A stretch of DNA of 64,000 bases from Globodera rostochiensis (Eukaryota; Nematoda; Chromadorea; Rhabditida; Heteroderidae), in the NCBI GenBank assembly GCA_018350325.1, contig JAEVLN010000002.1, positions 2,444,295 to 2,508,294 of the forward strand, given 5' to 3'. Positions 37,701-48,520 of this stretch are shown here, in pieces (the first letter of the stretch is position 1; each line of letters starts with the position of its first letter). A model generated the notes under the pieces. The model had not been told where the DNA came from. It saw only the letters and a list, made by a program, of their open reading frames with translations, and ran no database searches. The position numbers and the translations under genes were made by a program.

Positions 37701-38682
37701 GGGCGATGGAATCGTACACAGGAGAGTTCCGCCATTTCTTTGAGAGCATTTGAAAGAGAGAGAGATCAACAAAGGCACTTTGATCGGGAAATTACAAAAC
37801 ATTTTTGATTATATATTATTTAGAAAAAGTACATACCTATGTATTATGCTTATCCTGATCCGTATTTCCTCTCGCTTCTGCAATACCAGCCCAGCAAAAG
37901 TGATCAAAAATGGATTGATTTTGAGTAAGGAAATTCGGATCACAAAATTAATATATGTGAGCATCAGAGCAACAAATATTTGGCTCGGGGACAGAATTGT
38001 GTGAGATACGAGCGGAAAATGTATCGCAGAGTTTTTTGAGTGCTGTGATCATGTTTCTATTGAGAGCATTGAAGGACGGAAACAAAGCCAACACATAGAG
38101 AGATCAGATCAAATTCGGACCAATTCCGCAAATCATTGTGCAAAATTCGGTTTTTGACATTTATTTTTTCTGACTCCGAATCCGAACTGCTCCGTAAAGT
38201 CCAATAGAAATTTGAAATGAGCATTTGAGAGAACAATTTTTTAGAAGATCATAGGGAAATTAACCAAAATTTTTGCAATAAAATGTGTTCAGAGACAATA
38301 TCCACCAAAATATCTGGACAGACAATTAAAAGGCGATGTGTGCTAACCGAGTGTTAATAGTAATTTGGAAAAAGCGTCAAAGACAGAAGAGATGTGGCCG
38401 TAATCAGTCAGACTAAAGTAATTAGAAAATTTGGTGGTTTTACCGTCAAGACCCCGGTCGGGATCAACTTGAACACCAAAGAATTTTAAATCGTCCAAGC
38501 TTTTTAGTTAGCTAACATCAAATAATCTTGGTACTACGATTTGAAAGTAATGTCTTTAAAATGCTTTAGCAATTCGAAGGGAACTAAATGACTCAGCAAA
38601 AATTTGCACTGACCAAAACTGGTTGATTACGACACAATGAAAACAGAACATTAGGGGGTTGAAGTCAAGTTTCAGGCATTAT
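34736..38682. other. Gene-poor region with VNTR and homopolymer runs
   Basis: Four kilobases between the LU gene and a small membrane-protein gene. It contains G/C homopolymers (34945-34951, 35072-35083, 35557-35570, 35770-35790, 36910-36921), a 29-bp VNTR and several short open frames on both strands. A stretch at 34999-35071 reads EDAVNLEENGMVP…NEDNEQTI after a CCCAG acceptor and could be an isolated exon, but no partner exon was found. I do not support any gene here. Confidence 0.5.
35165..35450. repeat. 29-bp VNTR, about 9.8 units
   Basis: The unit CCCAATGGAACAGCTCCGGG plus CCAGAGAAR is repeated from 35165 in steps of exactly 29 bp, with nine near-perfect copies and a degenerate tenth. 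Copies differ mainly at the last base (AAA or AAG). Because 29 is not a multiple of three, any reading frame cycles through three peptides every 87 bp, and several frames on both strands are open through it. Confidence 0.95.
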
Positions 38683-39253
38683 TTAAATGAATGCCGAGTC
38701 TTGTGAGGAGACCGATGCTTCATCCTCCTCAAAAGCGGCCGCCCACGCGTCGTTGCCCATCGAATGCTGAGTGGTGGAAAGGGGTTGGTAGGCGGCACCG
38801 CCGTCCTCCTCCCCGTCGTCGCGTTCGCTACAAAAAAAAACAATTTTTTTTTAAATTCCGATTAATCGTATTATCATTTACCAAACATTTCTTTTTAACG
38901 AGTTCCGGACATGGTTTATCCCCCCCCCCATTCATACTCAAAATTGTTCTTTAGATATAATAATTTCGAATTCTACAGTGCCCCCAAAAAATGTATTCTC
39001 GTAATTTGAACCTCAAAAATCAACAAATTCTCGGAATGGTTCCGTACCAGATGAGCTTGTACGAGGCCCACAACACCACCGAAGAGACAATGAGCAGCAA
39101 AAGGAAAGCGATGCGATAGGGCGCGTTGTCGTCCATCTCTTGGAAGGCGGACGAGTGCAAGGCAACCACGCCCGGGCCCAACTTGTGGTGGGCCAACGCC
39201 AACCGTTCGCCTGCCTTTAACATCGGCAAATGGGCGGAGGCATTTGTTGGCAT
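38683..39253 (-). CDS. Small single-pass membrane protein with acidic tail
   Basis: Two exons (39253..39048 and 38827..38683) join through a GTACGG donor in phase to 116 residues. Residues 1-46 are mixed polar; a hydrophobic helix covers about 46-62 (IAFLLLLIVSSVVLWASY), followed directly by KLICERDDGEED. The C-terminal half is acidic and Ser-rich (AFEEDEASVSSQDSAFI). A CCAG acceptor-like site lies just before the ATG, as in trans-spliced nematode genes. Unspliced reading would end 8 codons after the donor with a less acidic tail. I do not recognise the family; the topology suggests a type II or tail-facing-cytosol membrane adaptor, but this is only inference. Confidence 0.6.
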
Positions 39254-39769
39254 TCTGTCCTGGATTTGAAAATTTTTGGGTTAAATAAAGACCGACCTAA
39301 GTCCGGGCCCAGGAACTCTTCTTGCCTTTAACACATTGGCCAATATTTAAAATCAGAATTTTTCTTAAGAAAAAATTTTAAAAAAATTTCGGTTATTCCC
39401 TTAAAAGAAAAATCAAAATTAATAAAATACTTTGCCGGTGTAACGCGCTTTGATGTCCTTGGGAGGCTGGCGCTGTCCAAATGGATTTGTGAAAAGGGGG
39501 AAAGTGACGATTCTGGGGCTTCTCGCCCCCTCCCCTCAATGCATGAACACTTTCGTTCGATGTGAATATTTCGGTGGTTTTGTCACGCCAAATTTGAATT
39601 TATTCAATGCACGCCCGTCAATAGGAACCTGCTGGAATTAAAGAAGTGAAATAGGTTAATCAATTTTTGCATGGCGATTGAATAAATGTACAGTCAGTCA
39701 AGACTCACATTAAAGAAAGAAATAAAAAATCGATCAAATCGAGCTTTATCCTTTTCTCGACGGACGGAG
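39254..39769. other. Intergenic upstream of small membrane gene
   Basis: AT-rich DNA with no supported exon. It ends at the left terminus of the palindromic element. Confidence 0.45.
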
Positions 39770-40164
39770 GACGATTCGTTCCCGGCCGATTCGTTCACCC
39801 CCGATTCGTTCCCCTTTTCAGAAGTTTTTTCGTTATAACTTCTTTCAAGTCTAACCAAATCAAACATTTTCGATATCATTCGAAAGCTTACAACTAGTAG
39901 AAGCTTACAAAAGCAAAAAGTAAGCGATTGGCCAAATTTCAAAAAAGTTATGGCCAATGTGGCCAAAAAAACGGTTTCTGGTCATAACTTTTTTGAGATT
40001 TGGCCAGTCGCTTAGCTTTTGCTTTTGAAAGCTTCTACTAGTTGTAAGCTTTCGAATGATACCAAAAATGTTTGATTTGGTTAGCTTTGAAAGAAGTTAT
40101 AACGAAAAAACTTTTGAAAAGAGAACGAATCGGGGGTGAACGAATCGGCCGGGAACGAATCGTC
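39770..40164. mobile_element. 395-bp palindromic MITE-like element
   Basis: Two arms of about 190 bp are near-perfect reverse complements around a short centre (GGCCAATGTGGCC at 39953-39965). The left end reads GACGATTCGTTCCCGGCCGA and the right end is its complement. Each arm has three subterminal copies of GATTCGTTC. The arms also share TTTTTCGTTATAACTTCTTTC and ACAACTAGTAGAAGCTT. There is no coding capacity. This is the form of a foldback MITE. Flanks CCTTTTCTCGAC (left) and CCTTCTCGAC (right) are similar and might derive from a target duplication, but they are not adjacent to the termini, so I treat that as uncertain. Confidence 0.85.
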
Positions 40165-42688
40165 TTTTTACCTTCTCGACCAGCCATGTTCTTTTTTTAA
40201 GGCTTATAGAATTGAATTCGATGTTATTTTCGACTGATACCTAGAACCAGAAGTGGTTAACTTTTTGGTATTTCTATCTTAGTACCAATTGATTCTATAG
40301 TATTTTTGTTCGGGTCTGAACAAGTCCCAACAGAAATTTCGAATCCCCATTAACTATAACCACAAACTTTTACTCCAGGTTGCTTCAAGCAACTGAGCTG
40401 TGGGGAGCAATAAACCAGTCAGGAGATGGAATCCTTTAAATTACGGAGACTCAATGTTTATAGGGGTAGGGAGTGGAGCAGATGGATGGATGGTACAAAG
40501 TTCGATCGAACGTCGGGTGATTCTTTCTTATTTTCGTGATGAGTGAACTGTGATCACATCTCGTGTGATTAAACAATTTTGGGCAAAGAAAGATAAAGAA
40601 TAATGCATCAAAATTTCAAGAAGTAAAATCACCAATTTTGGAGAACCGGGTGGAGGCGAAAGCGCAGCACTTTCACGAAAACTAGTGTTATGTTGTTTAG
40701 TCAGCGCTTCGTTGGTGTTTGTCCACCTTCGCCCAAATTGATTTCAAAATTTTCAGTAAGCAAAAAATAGTGGAAAAAATAAAAGAGAATTGATGGGGGT
40801 GGGCGGAGCGAAGAATTTGCTTAATTTGATGATAATTAGGGTGGTGGTGAGAATGAGAGGCCGAAAACGTGTTCGTCCCACGACGAAAAAGTGAAAGGAC
40901 GGGACGGCCGAATGAGTGTGCATAAATTGATTTGATTTTGGTGTTGAAACTGACGGATTGGGACGGACGGACCTTCTCCACCCACACACCCACATCATCA
41001 TCATCAATATGTACAGCTTTCGAATGGTACCAAAATTGTTTGGTTTGTTAAATGTAGAAGAGCTACAGCACTCAACTAGTATCGCTGGGCGTCGAATTGT
41101 GGCGACAAATTTCAAGCTTTTAGAGCAAAAAATTAGTTTTTCATTTCGCCAACGCGACATTTCGCCAACTAAAGACAAAATGACATTTCGTCCACATTCT
41201 GGCAAACCCCCGACTTTTAATCTAACAAATAAGAAAAAGCTCGCCCGGTTCCATTTCGATTTTCCTAACCCTATTAAGCCGGCTAGAAGGGGCTCGTATT
41301 TTTTTCAAAACAAAAATTACTTTATTATTGTTTTAATAGGTAAAGGTTCCGAATGAATTTTTTCCCAAAATTTTCTTGTTACCGTCATCGAGCTTAACAC
41401 AATGTATTTCTTTTTAAAAAGTGCATAGGTACATAAGTAAAAGTACCCCGGGCCCCCTGTTCAATTTCTCGTGGGCGGATGAATGAATTGCAAATCGTTC
41501 GAATGTGTGGTGGTTGTGTTGCTGTGCTTATCCGCTCGCCGCACAAATAAATTTACGCGGCGGCGTTTTGTGTGCATGTGTAAAATGCTACGCAAAAATA
41601 TTTCTTCCGCCGGCGGGAGAGTTTTTCTGTGTGTTCTCTCCCCACTCTCTGCTTCTTTCCCACGCTCTCTCTCCCCCCCCCCCCCCCCCCCAATTCTGCT
41701 TTGCTGCCCGTCCGTCCGTCCTCCAACACTCCAACTCACAAAATTCCAGCCAGCACCCCACCTCCACCAACCACCACTACCACTACAAGCATTTTGTTCC
41801 TCTCATACACAAAGTGTAGTGTCAGTTCCGGTCGATGAGGACGGGGAGCAGTTGGGGGAGGGGGGGGGGAAGTCGGGGAAATGGGGGAAATTAGTGAATG
41901 CGGGGAGTGGGGGACCAACGACACGACGGGGTACCACCAACTCAGAAGAGAGTGGGCAGAATTGGTTTCGGAGATTGGACAAAGATTGTTTGTTGGTGGT
42001 GGATGATGGATTTGTGGGAATTTGGGGACGGGGAATGTGGGGATTGGATAAATTAGGATGGATTGATGGGTCTTTGGAAAATGAATGGTGCAGCAGCAGG
42101 TGAGAGTCCGTAGCAATGAGAAAAAGCGGTCGGTGGGCGAATGAATGCTTTCGGGGAACGGGGAATCGATGGGATGAGAAAAATCCGCGGTGATCAGTCA
42201 GAGAGAGAGAGAGAGAGAGTGTGTGGGATGGGTGGGTCAGGTGATCAGTCGGCGACGGGGATCCGCTCGAACTGAATCCAATCAATTTTTGTAAGTGTAC
42301 AACCGGCGGTTTGCTTGGAATACGCAGAATTGGGAACTATTGAATTCCATTGATCAACGAGTGTTAGCCAGATTTAAAAATAAAGCGGAATTTAGAAAAT
42401 CCATCAAAATTCCCATTTTGATTAATGTGATCAATGGAAATGAACAGCGGCTTTTGTTAGATATGTACATTTTATATTCATTTTCGGTTGTCGGTCAAAG
42501 AACAAATGTCAAATTTCGTATTGCCACCATTGGACTATATAAATTGAATTAGCGCCACTGGCGCGCCAAGTTGCTCTGATTCTTTGAGCTTTTGTCCCGT
42601 CGATAACCTTTAATTACGCGACCGACGGTTAATTAACGACAAACTCGGCACATTTTGCCCGGAGGCGAGCGGATGCCGCCGAATTCTC
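40165..42688. other. Gene-poor region with repeat fragments
   Basis: Contains a fragment related to the palindromic element at 41016-41070 (AGCTTTCGAATGGTACCAAA versus AGCTTTCGAATGATACCAAA), two or three copies of a GACATTTCGCCAAC word at 41145-41195, a C-run at 41672-41691, purine-rich DNA at 41840-42110 and a (GA)n microsatellite at 42199-42219. Several open frames of 100-200 codons cover the low-complexity part but have no splice or family support. Confidence 0.5.
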
Positions 42689-43012
42689 TCATAAGGAGGC
42701 ACACACAAATTCCCTTGGAAACGCTGGGACAGAAGCCCCGAAGGCGCCGCCGCGCACACACGAAGGGGTGGTATATATCAATCGCCTCCGGGGAAGAAAC
42801 GAAATGTGTGCCCTCGGGGGATACAATTCATCAATTGTGTTGGGGCCCGCGTGCGGCGGCACATCGCCGGCGGTGCCAACGGACGCCGCGCACAAACAAC
42901 AAAAATACGCCCCCCAATTACCTTTTCTGAGCAGCATTTCCCCTCCCCTCGACACAATTTTATCCGGCTCATAAGCCATCTTTTGAATATTCCCCGTCAC
43001 ATTTTTCATCAT
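42689..43012 (-). CDS. Unrecognised reading frame, doubtful
   Basis: A 107-codon frame begins MMKNVTGNIQKMAYEPDKIV at 43012 and stays open to 42689. A good donor (AAAG|GTAATT) occurs after residue 31, so the first part may be a true exon with the rest intronic. Codon composition is GC-rich compared with its surroundings. No family is recognised and no downstream exon was found with certainty. Listed only because the first 31 codons look coding. Confidence 0.25.
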   Translation of the reverse strand: MMKNVTGNIQKMAYEPDKIVSRGGEMLLRKGNWGAYFCCLCAASVGTAGDVPPHAGPNTIDELYPPRAHISFLPRRRLIYTTPSCVRGGAFGASVPAFPREFVCASL

Positions 43013-43727
43013 CCGCCGAGGGCGTAAATGGTACTTACTGATGATATTCATTCAAAAGTCTCGACAATCAAAAAATTTCTCGAATTCATAACATCGCTTG
43101 GGGGGACACCTTTCAGAATTTGGCATTTATGCAACTCGCGCACCATTCCATTCTTACAAAACACAAGACGGTCCTAACAAAGTGTTTACACAGATGAAAA
43201 TGATATTTGGATTTTAATATTTTTTACAAATTTGTTTAGACGAATTTGCACCAAAAGTGCCTAAGACAAAAACTTTCGCCCGAAGGGCAAAGACGACGAC
43301 GGATAAACAAACAATGAAAATGCCCTCGAGGGGACGGAAGGAAATCCTTTCGTGTTCCATCGGAGCGGCCCAATTACACATCACTTGGCCCTCATAAAAC
43401 ACATTAGGCACATTTGGTGAAGAAGCCACTTCTTGAACGAAAAGAATGCTTTTCCCATTTTAAGCGTCTCGCCTCAGAACCAACCAGTTATTAGTTCAGA
43501 AGCCTTTAAAAAGCACGACACGAAAAACGTTTAAAAAAATGTTGGGTTAATAAAACAATTTTAAAATCCAAAGGCTTTTCGTCGACACTTTTGCCATTAA
43601 TTCTATTTATTTCATCACTTTTTGCTCAAATAAAACTATGCAATATTTTTGAAAATTCAATTAGCATTTTTGGTTTAAAAATTTCAATTTTTGCACAAAA
43701 AAATTTAAAAAGGTCCCTAAGAAAACA
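43013..43727. other. Upstream region of doublecortin-domain gene
   Basis: AT-rich, with a short open frame on minus (43214-43429) that lacks an ATG at its beginning and is not supported. Probably the promoter of the plus-strand gene at 43728. Confidence 0.45.
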
Positions 43728-45222
43728 ATGCGTGGGGCGAATGCCGTTGGGTCGTCGCACGTGCGCTTGACACCGGAAGGCTCGCGCCGCATTCGCGTGT
43801 ACAGGAACGGGGACGCGCACTTCAAAGGCATTACGGTAAGTTTTTGATTGAAAGAAATGAATGGCACAATTTTGAAAGCAAAAAAGCACACACAAATTAA
43901 TTGTCTCTGATCAGCCCCCCACCCACACACATTCATTTTGTTGCAGATTGTGCTGAACACGCGTCAAGTGCACAACATCGACGCGTTGCTGGACATGATC
44001 AGCGAGAAGATCGGGCTGGTCATGGGCTGCAAGCGGCTGTTCACGCTGGACGGCACGCCGATGAAGTCCATGGAACAGCTGCAGCACAACATGGTCAGCA
44101 CAAATGGGAAATGACTATGAACGGATTCAAAAGCGCCATTTTCAACCCCACGTCCATCACTTTTCAAATTTCTGTTTATTAAACGACGCTTTGCCAGGAG
44201 TACGTGGCGGCGTCGGGCGCCTTCATACCAGTGCGCTACGGACGCGTCGGCTCCGCCAGCGGTTCAATGCTGACGCGCTCCTCCTCCAACTTCTCTGCCG
44301 CGTCACGCGAGGATCCGTTGGCGCAGTCGGGCGCCTCCAAACAGTCCGCGCCCGCCTCATTGACGTCCGGTGCGCACGCGCCGCTTCGGCCCTCCAGGCA
44401 AGAGAACGGCACAAATAAAAATTTTAAAATTTAAAATAACATTTTAGAAGCATTGAGCCGCGACGGATGCCCGGACGTCCGCCGCCCTCGGCGCCAATGA
44501 ACGGTCCGACGAGTCGGAAGAAGGCGGAGGAGCGGAGGTCGGTTCTGTTTCCGGCCAAATTTTCAATATGCCAACAAGTTTTGCCTGCAGCAAAAAAGGC
44601 GGCGACAGCAAAAAGGAACGGGACGGCAGCAAAAAGAGAAAGGCATCAAAAAAGAAAGGCGAAGGTACCGTACTTTCTGTACGCATTTGTCAGCTGTACT
44701 CCTACCGTATCCCAAATTGGCGTTTACAGTAAACGATGAGCTGCTGTTGGACGACCCTCCGGCGCCTGTCGAAGCAGCAGTGCCGGAGGCGCACGAGGAG
44801 CAACAAAATGAGAACCATCAATTGCAGTCGCAGCCGGAAGAGGAGGAGGCGGAGGACAAGGCAGAAACCGATGAGGAACAGCCGCCGGCCAGGAGGAGGA
44901 CGGAGGTTGAGGTGGTGGAGCACCACGAGGAGGAGGAGGAGGAGGACGGCGAGCAGGAGCAGCAGCAGCAGGAGGCGGGCGAAGGTGGGCCTTGGGGCAT
45001 ACCATCCATTTCACTCCTTTTTTGAAGGCCCCTCGGGCGGTTGACCAAAAACAATTCGACGAAATCTAATGGACAATTTTCAACCCCGCAGGGCGCGTCG
45101 CCACGCCCGGAAGCTCGCGAAGCCCACGGGCGCCAACCGCAGAGACGGAAGACGACGAAGAGGAGGCGGAACAAACGCCGCAGACGGAAGAGGGGGAAGG
45201 GAAGAGAGAGGGGGGACAATGA
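43728..45222 (+). CDS. Doublecortin-domain protein with acidic tail
   Basis: Seven exons (43728-43835, 43947-44093, 44198-44397, 44448-44537, 44591-44664, 44730-44984, 45092-45222) give 334 residues. Residues about 20-95 form a DCX domain: RIRVYRNGDAHFKGI, then DALLDMISEKIGL, KRLFTLDGTPMKSMEQL and EYVAASGAFIPVRYG. DCX domains bind the groove between microtubule protofilaments and stabilise microtubules. Only one DCX domain is present. The middle is Ser/Pro-rich, then Lys-rich (KKGGDSKKERDGSKKRK). The last 130 residues are extremely acidic (runs of Glu), possibly a regulatory tail mimicking tubulin tails (inference). The third intron uses a GC donor (CAG|GCAAGA). Ortholog unclear; it lacks the kinase domain of ZYG-8/DCLK in this window. 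Confidence 0.82.
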
Positions 45223-45494
45223 GATGGAACATTCTTTTAAACTTTCAATCATTTAAAAGAAGAAAAATAGCGCTTTCGGCGTTTTAAAATATTTTGAAAA
45301 GTGATCGGATTCCTTTTACTAGGCCTATTGCAAAATGACCTGATCAAAATTGATTAGTTCGAAATTGGACCAAAAAATTAACGAAAACGAAAATTCAAAT
45401 ATGCGCCCAATTAATGTAAATTAATTGAATATCAATTACAACTAAGCATATTTAAATTAAAGCTGAAAATAAAAATAATTTGGTATCCTTTCAA

Positions 45495-47959
45495 TCAATT
45501 GTCCGTGGAGGCGAATTTGACGGAGTGCACGGAGACGTAACCGTTCGGATCACTCGCGTTGGCATTGCCGCGCATCGAGCACAGATGGAGCTGACATTTG
45601 GACAAATTTTTATTAAAGATTGATCACATTACATTTTTCTCATAAAATTTATTGTGATAGAGAGAGAAAGAGAGAGAGAAGGAAAGAAGAGGAGTGAGAG
45701 AGAAGGAGAGAGAGAGAAGGAAAGAAGAGGAGAGAGAGAGAAGGAAAGAAGAGGAGAGAGAGAGAAGGAAAGAAGAGGAGAGAGAGAGAGAAGGAAAGAA
45801 GAGGAGATAGAGAGAAAGAGAGCCGAAATAAAAAAGTTCCCGCATTTTGCCCCTCCCCACCACCCACCTCCTCCACGTCAACAGGGGGAAACTGCAGTTG
45901 ACCAAACTTCTCCAAAAGTTGGGTGGCATCGACCGTTTGCCATCCCTAAAAACAGAACGGATAAACTCTAATAAGGAAGGAAATCAAATTCAAGGCGTTA
46001 AAAATATAAAATTTTTAAGACCCCCGTGGACGGGTTTTGTTCCCCCACGGACCTTCCACAAGTATTTGGTGTTCAGCACGGTCATGTGCAACAGAACGTC
46101 GTCGCTTCTCCGTTTCTGCACCAGACCGGCCTGCGTCAACGCGTCGTCGAGTGCGTTGGCCAAACATTGAAGACTGAACAAATAGAAAAATTAAATTAAA
46201 AAACCCACTAAAATTTAAATTTTATGAGCTTTACCTTTCCGCTTTGGGCTGAGCAAACAGCACTCTGCACTGTTCTGGCTGGTTGCCCAAATTTTGCAAT
46301 GACCGAAATTCGATGCGCAATTTTCCATCGGTGCCCTCCAAAATGTCTCTTAAACACAATTAATTATAAATTATGCGTCGATCGATTCAGAATGATCAGT
46401 TCATAATGACCAGAATTTAAAGAATGTTTTTTATTCAGAAAATCAATTTTCATAAATTTTGAGGCCGGCGCCCTACCCAAAAATGAGCTGAGTAAGTGAC
46501 CTGATGTTCTTGGACCGAAATTGTTCGTCCAAAAAGTGCCGAACCCTCTGAATTTCTTCCTCCGTGAACAGTTTGAACACACTGAGCGTCAGATGCAGCT
46601 TCGACGGGGTCATGTACATTTTCTTATTGCGCAACTCCTCCTGACAAAACAAAACAAAAAATAATACAAAATTGCTCACCCACCGGCAATGTTTCGTCCG
46701 CGCAAATTCGGTCGACCATTTCCGAAAATTGAGCGCGAAAGGCGGCATCAAAAATGGGCACGGAAACTGAAAGCAAAAAAATGCCAAAATAAAATACGCA
46801 AATAATCCAAAAAGGGCGCACTGAAATGCGTTGGCGCCGCCTTCTGACGCGCGTCCACCAACGCCTTCTCCAACGCCTCACGGCACGCCTGCACATGGAG
46901 GGCATTTTCGGTGGAAGAAAGTTCTGTTGGAAAAATGCATTTAACGACGACGACATCAATTTTTTGTTGTTATAAATCCACTCACATTTTTGTTGATAAT
47001 AAATCCTCTCAAATTTTTGTTGCCTATTTAAAATTTTAAAAATTGTTCTCCGCCTCACCAATCTCTGTTTGGCTTCCCGGCTTCTGCTTCTTCGGAAAGC
47101 GAAGTGTGCAGCGATTTTGCTCCGCAATTTTGTTCCGTCTGTTTCCATCCTTTCCGCACAACAATCCCACCAAATCGGTCGGCACTCGCAAACTTAACAA
47201 GCAAAAAAATAATAATAATTACATCAGCCCCAAATTGATCAAATCCGATCAGTACAATCGAATGACCAGACAATCGATCACTGATCAGAAAACCAATTTT
47301 GGAGAATGGTCTGCCAAAAGTAATGGAAGCTGCTCCCCTTTTCCCACCGACCTGTCGTAAAAGTACTGCTCCGCCTTGTTGTATTGCACACTTCCGACCA
47401 ACGGGTTGTCCGGTACTTTCTCCGTGTACATCAACCCGTCAGCTGCCGACACGACCTGAAAATGTTCGGGTATTTAATTACAATTTTGAGTTAACAAAAA
47501 GCGCCCACCTCAACGGTTTTTCTCCCCATAAAAAGTGGCACATTTTCTCCACTTTTGGCATTGCTCGACACTTCGCCAATCTCCCGAGCAATTTCGGCCG
47601 TCATTGTCGACGTTGTGGCGGTTGAAAGGCGAACTTCTAAAAATAAAAATATAATTTAATTGATTATAAAGAAACGTTTATACTTTTTCCTGGACTTTCA
47701 CATTCCGAAACAGCAAAATCCGCTTGTTGGACCTCCGAGGATGAACTGCGTCCGGACAATGTCGGACTGGGCGCTTAAATAAAGGAAAAAGAATCAAAAA
47801 TTGAAATAAAAATAAATGTTTTTTCTCAAATTGCTTAGCAAATGGTTATTTTCACGTTTTGGCGTTACTCTGTGGCAGCAAAAAGTGCGGGTGTGGACAT
47901 TTTACAGCGGTAGTGAGCAGAAGCACAAAAAGTGCCGAAGAAAGGGACATTTTTGGCAT
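45495..47959 (-). CDS. ascc1: ASCC1-like (KH plus 2H phosphoesterase domain) protein
   Basis: Activating signal cointegrator 1 complex subunit 1, linked in animals to the ASCC/ALKBH3 alkylation-repair and ribosome-quality complex. Twelve exons (47959..47869, 47773..47684, 47636..47509, 47455..47352, 47192..47059, 46923..46822, 46766..46684, 46640..46501, 46348..46235, 46173..46053, 45945..45868, 45590..45495) give 426 residues with all phases closed. A KH domain (LVGLLCGKDGNRRNKIAEQ) with GKDG loop lies at about 142-174. The AKAP7/LigT-like domain follows with both HxT motifs: HLT in KLHLTLSVF and HMT in LLHMTVLNT. The N-terminus is odd: exon 1 reads SLSSALFVLLLTTAV, a signal-peptide-like stretch not expected in a nuclear protein, so the true start may be downstream. 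Intron 11 (next to last exon) contains GA repeats. Confidence 0.87.
45655..45832. repeat. GAGA-rich minisatellite in ASCC1 intron
   Basis: Six to seven copies of a 23-27-bp unit such as GAGAGAGAAGGAAAGAAGAG. It is purine-rich on plus and pyrimidine-rich on the transcribed sense strand, where it precedes the last ASCC1 exon acceptor by under 70 bp and could extend its polypyrimidine tract. Confidence 0.85.
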
Positions 47960-48316
47960 ATTTTACGAAATTTGAAACAAACAAAATAGCATTTAAATGC
48001 GCATAAAAAATAAAGTAATACAAACGCATAATTTTGTTTGCTTAAAATTGATTTATTTAATCAACGTGTCAAATGCACTATTTTAATGGTTTTTCGGGGG
48101 GGGGGGGTAGGGAATTCACCACAAACAACATTGTTGGCAAACAAAATGCCAACATTTTTTTTTGGATTAAACACAACAAAAAAATAGTGAACGAGTTCCT
48201 TCCTCGCTAAGGGCAAAACGATTTATTAACAACACCCAAAAAAATGATCACAAAAATCGTATGCCTTTGCAAAGTGCGAAATTAACCAAAAAAAAAAGTA
48301 ATGCCAAAATGTGTTC

Positions 48317-48520
48317 CTAAAAAAGCAAACTTTGTTCGTCTCCGCTGTGCCGCAGCATTGCCCCATCGACGGCACAAATAGAAGTGCCGGCCTCGTCTTC
48401 CGCCATGCCAAAAGCGGCGCCAGCGGCGGGCGCAGCGGTGGACACCGTCTCCAGGGGACAGTTGCGTCTGTACGTCTCGGCCCCGACGCGGTAGGTGGCC
48501 ATGTCCAGCGGGTTCTGCAT
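48317..48520 (-). CDS. Small unrecognised protein, possibly last exon
   Basis: A 67-residue frame starts MQNPLDMATYRVGAETYRRN and ends EQSLLF. GC-rich codon use and Ala-rich composition contrast with the AT-rich flanks. Upstream, the frame stays open for 20 more codons (FIEYFLGSSALLCF…) to a TTAATTAG acceptor at 48582-48589; a matching donor (TCA|GTAAGG) lies at about 48643. The first exon has no ATG in this frame, so it would be untranslated, or a further coding exon is missing. It lies 358 bp upstream of ASCC1 on the same strand. No family recognised. Confidence 0.45.
   Translation of the reverse strand: MQNPLDMATYRVGAETYRRNCPLETVSTAAPAAGAAFGMAEDEAGTSICAVDGAMLRHSGDEQSLLF

Noticed and set aside
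41483..42285. Overlapping 100-206-codon frames on both strands
   Set aside because: Low-complexity C- and G-rich DNA; products are Pro/Ser or Gly/Trp rich and unrelated to any family I know.
43214..43429. 71-codon frame on minus with a hydrophobic segment
   Set aside because: No ATG at its beginning, no flanking splice sites in phase, AT-rich context.
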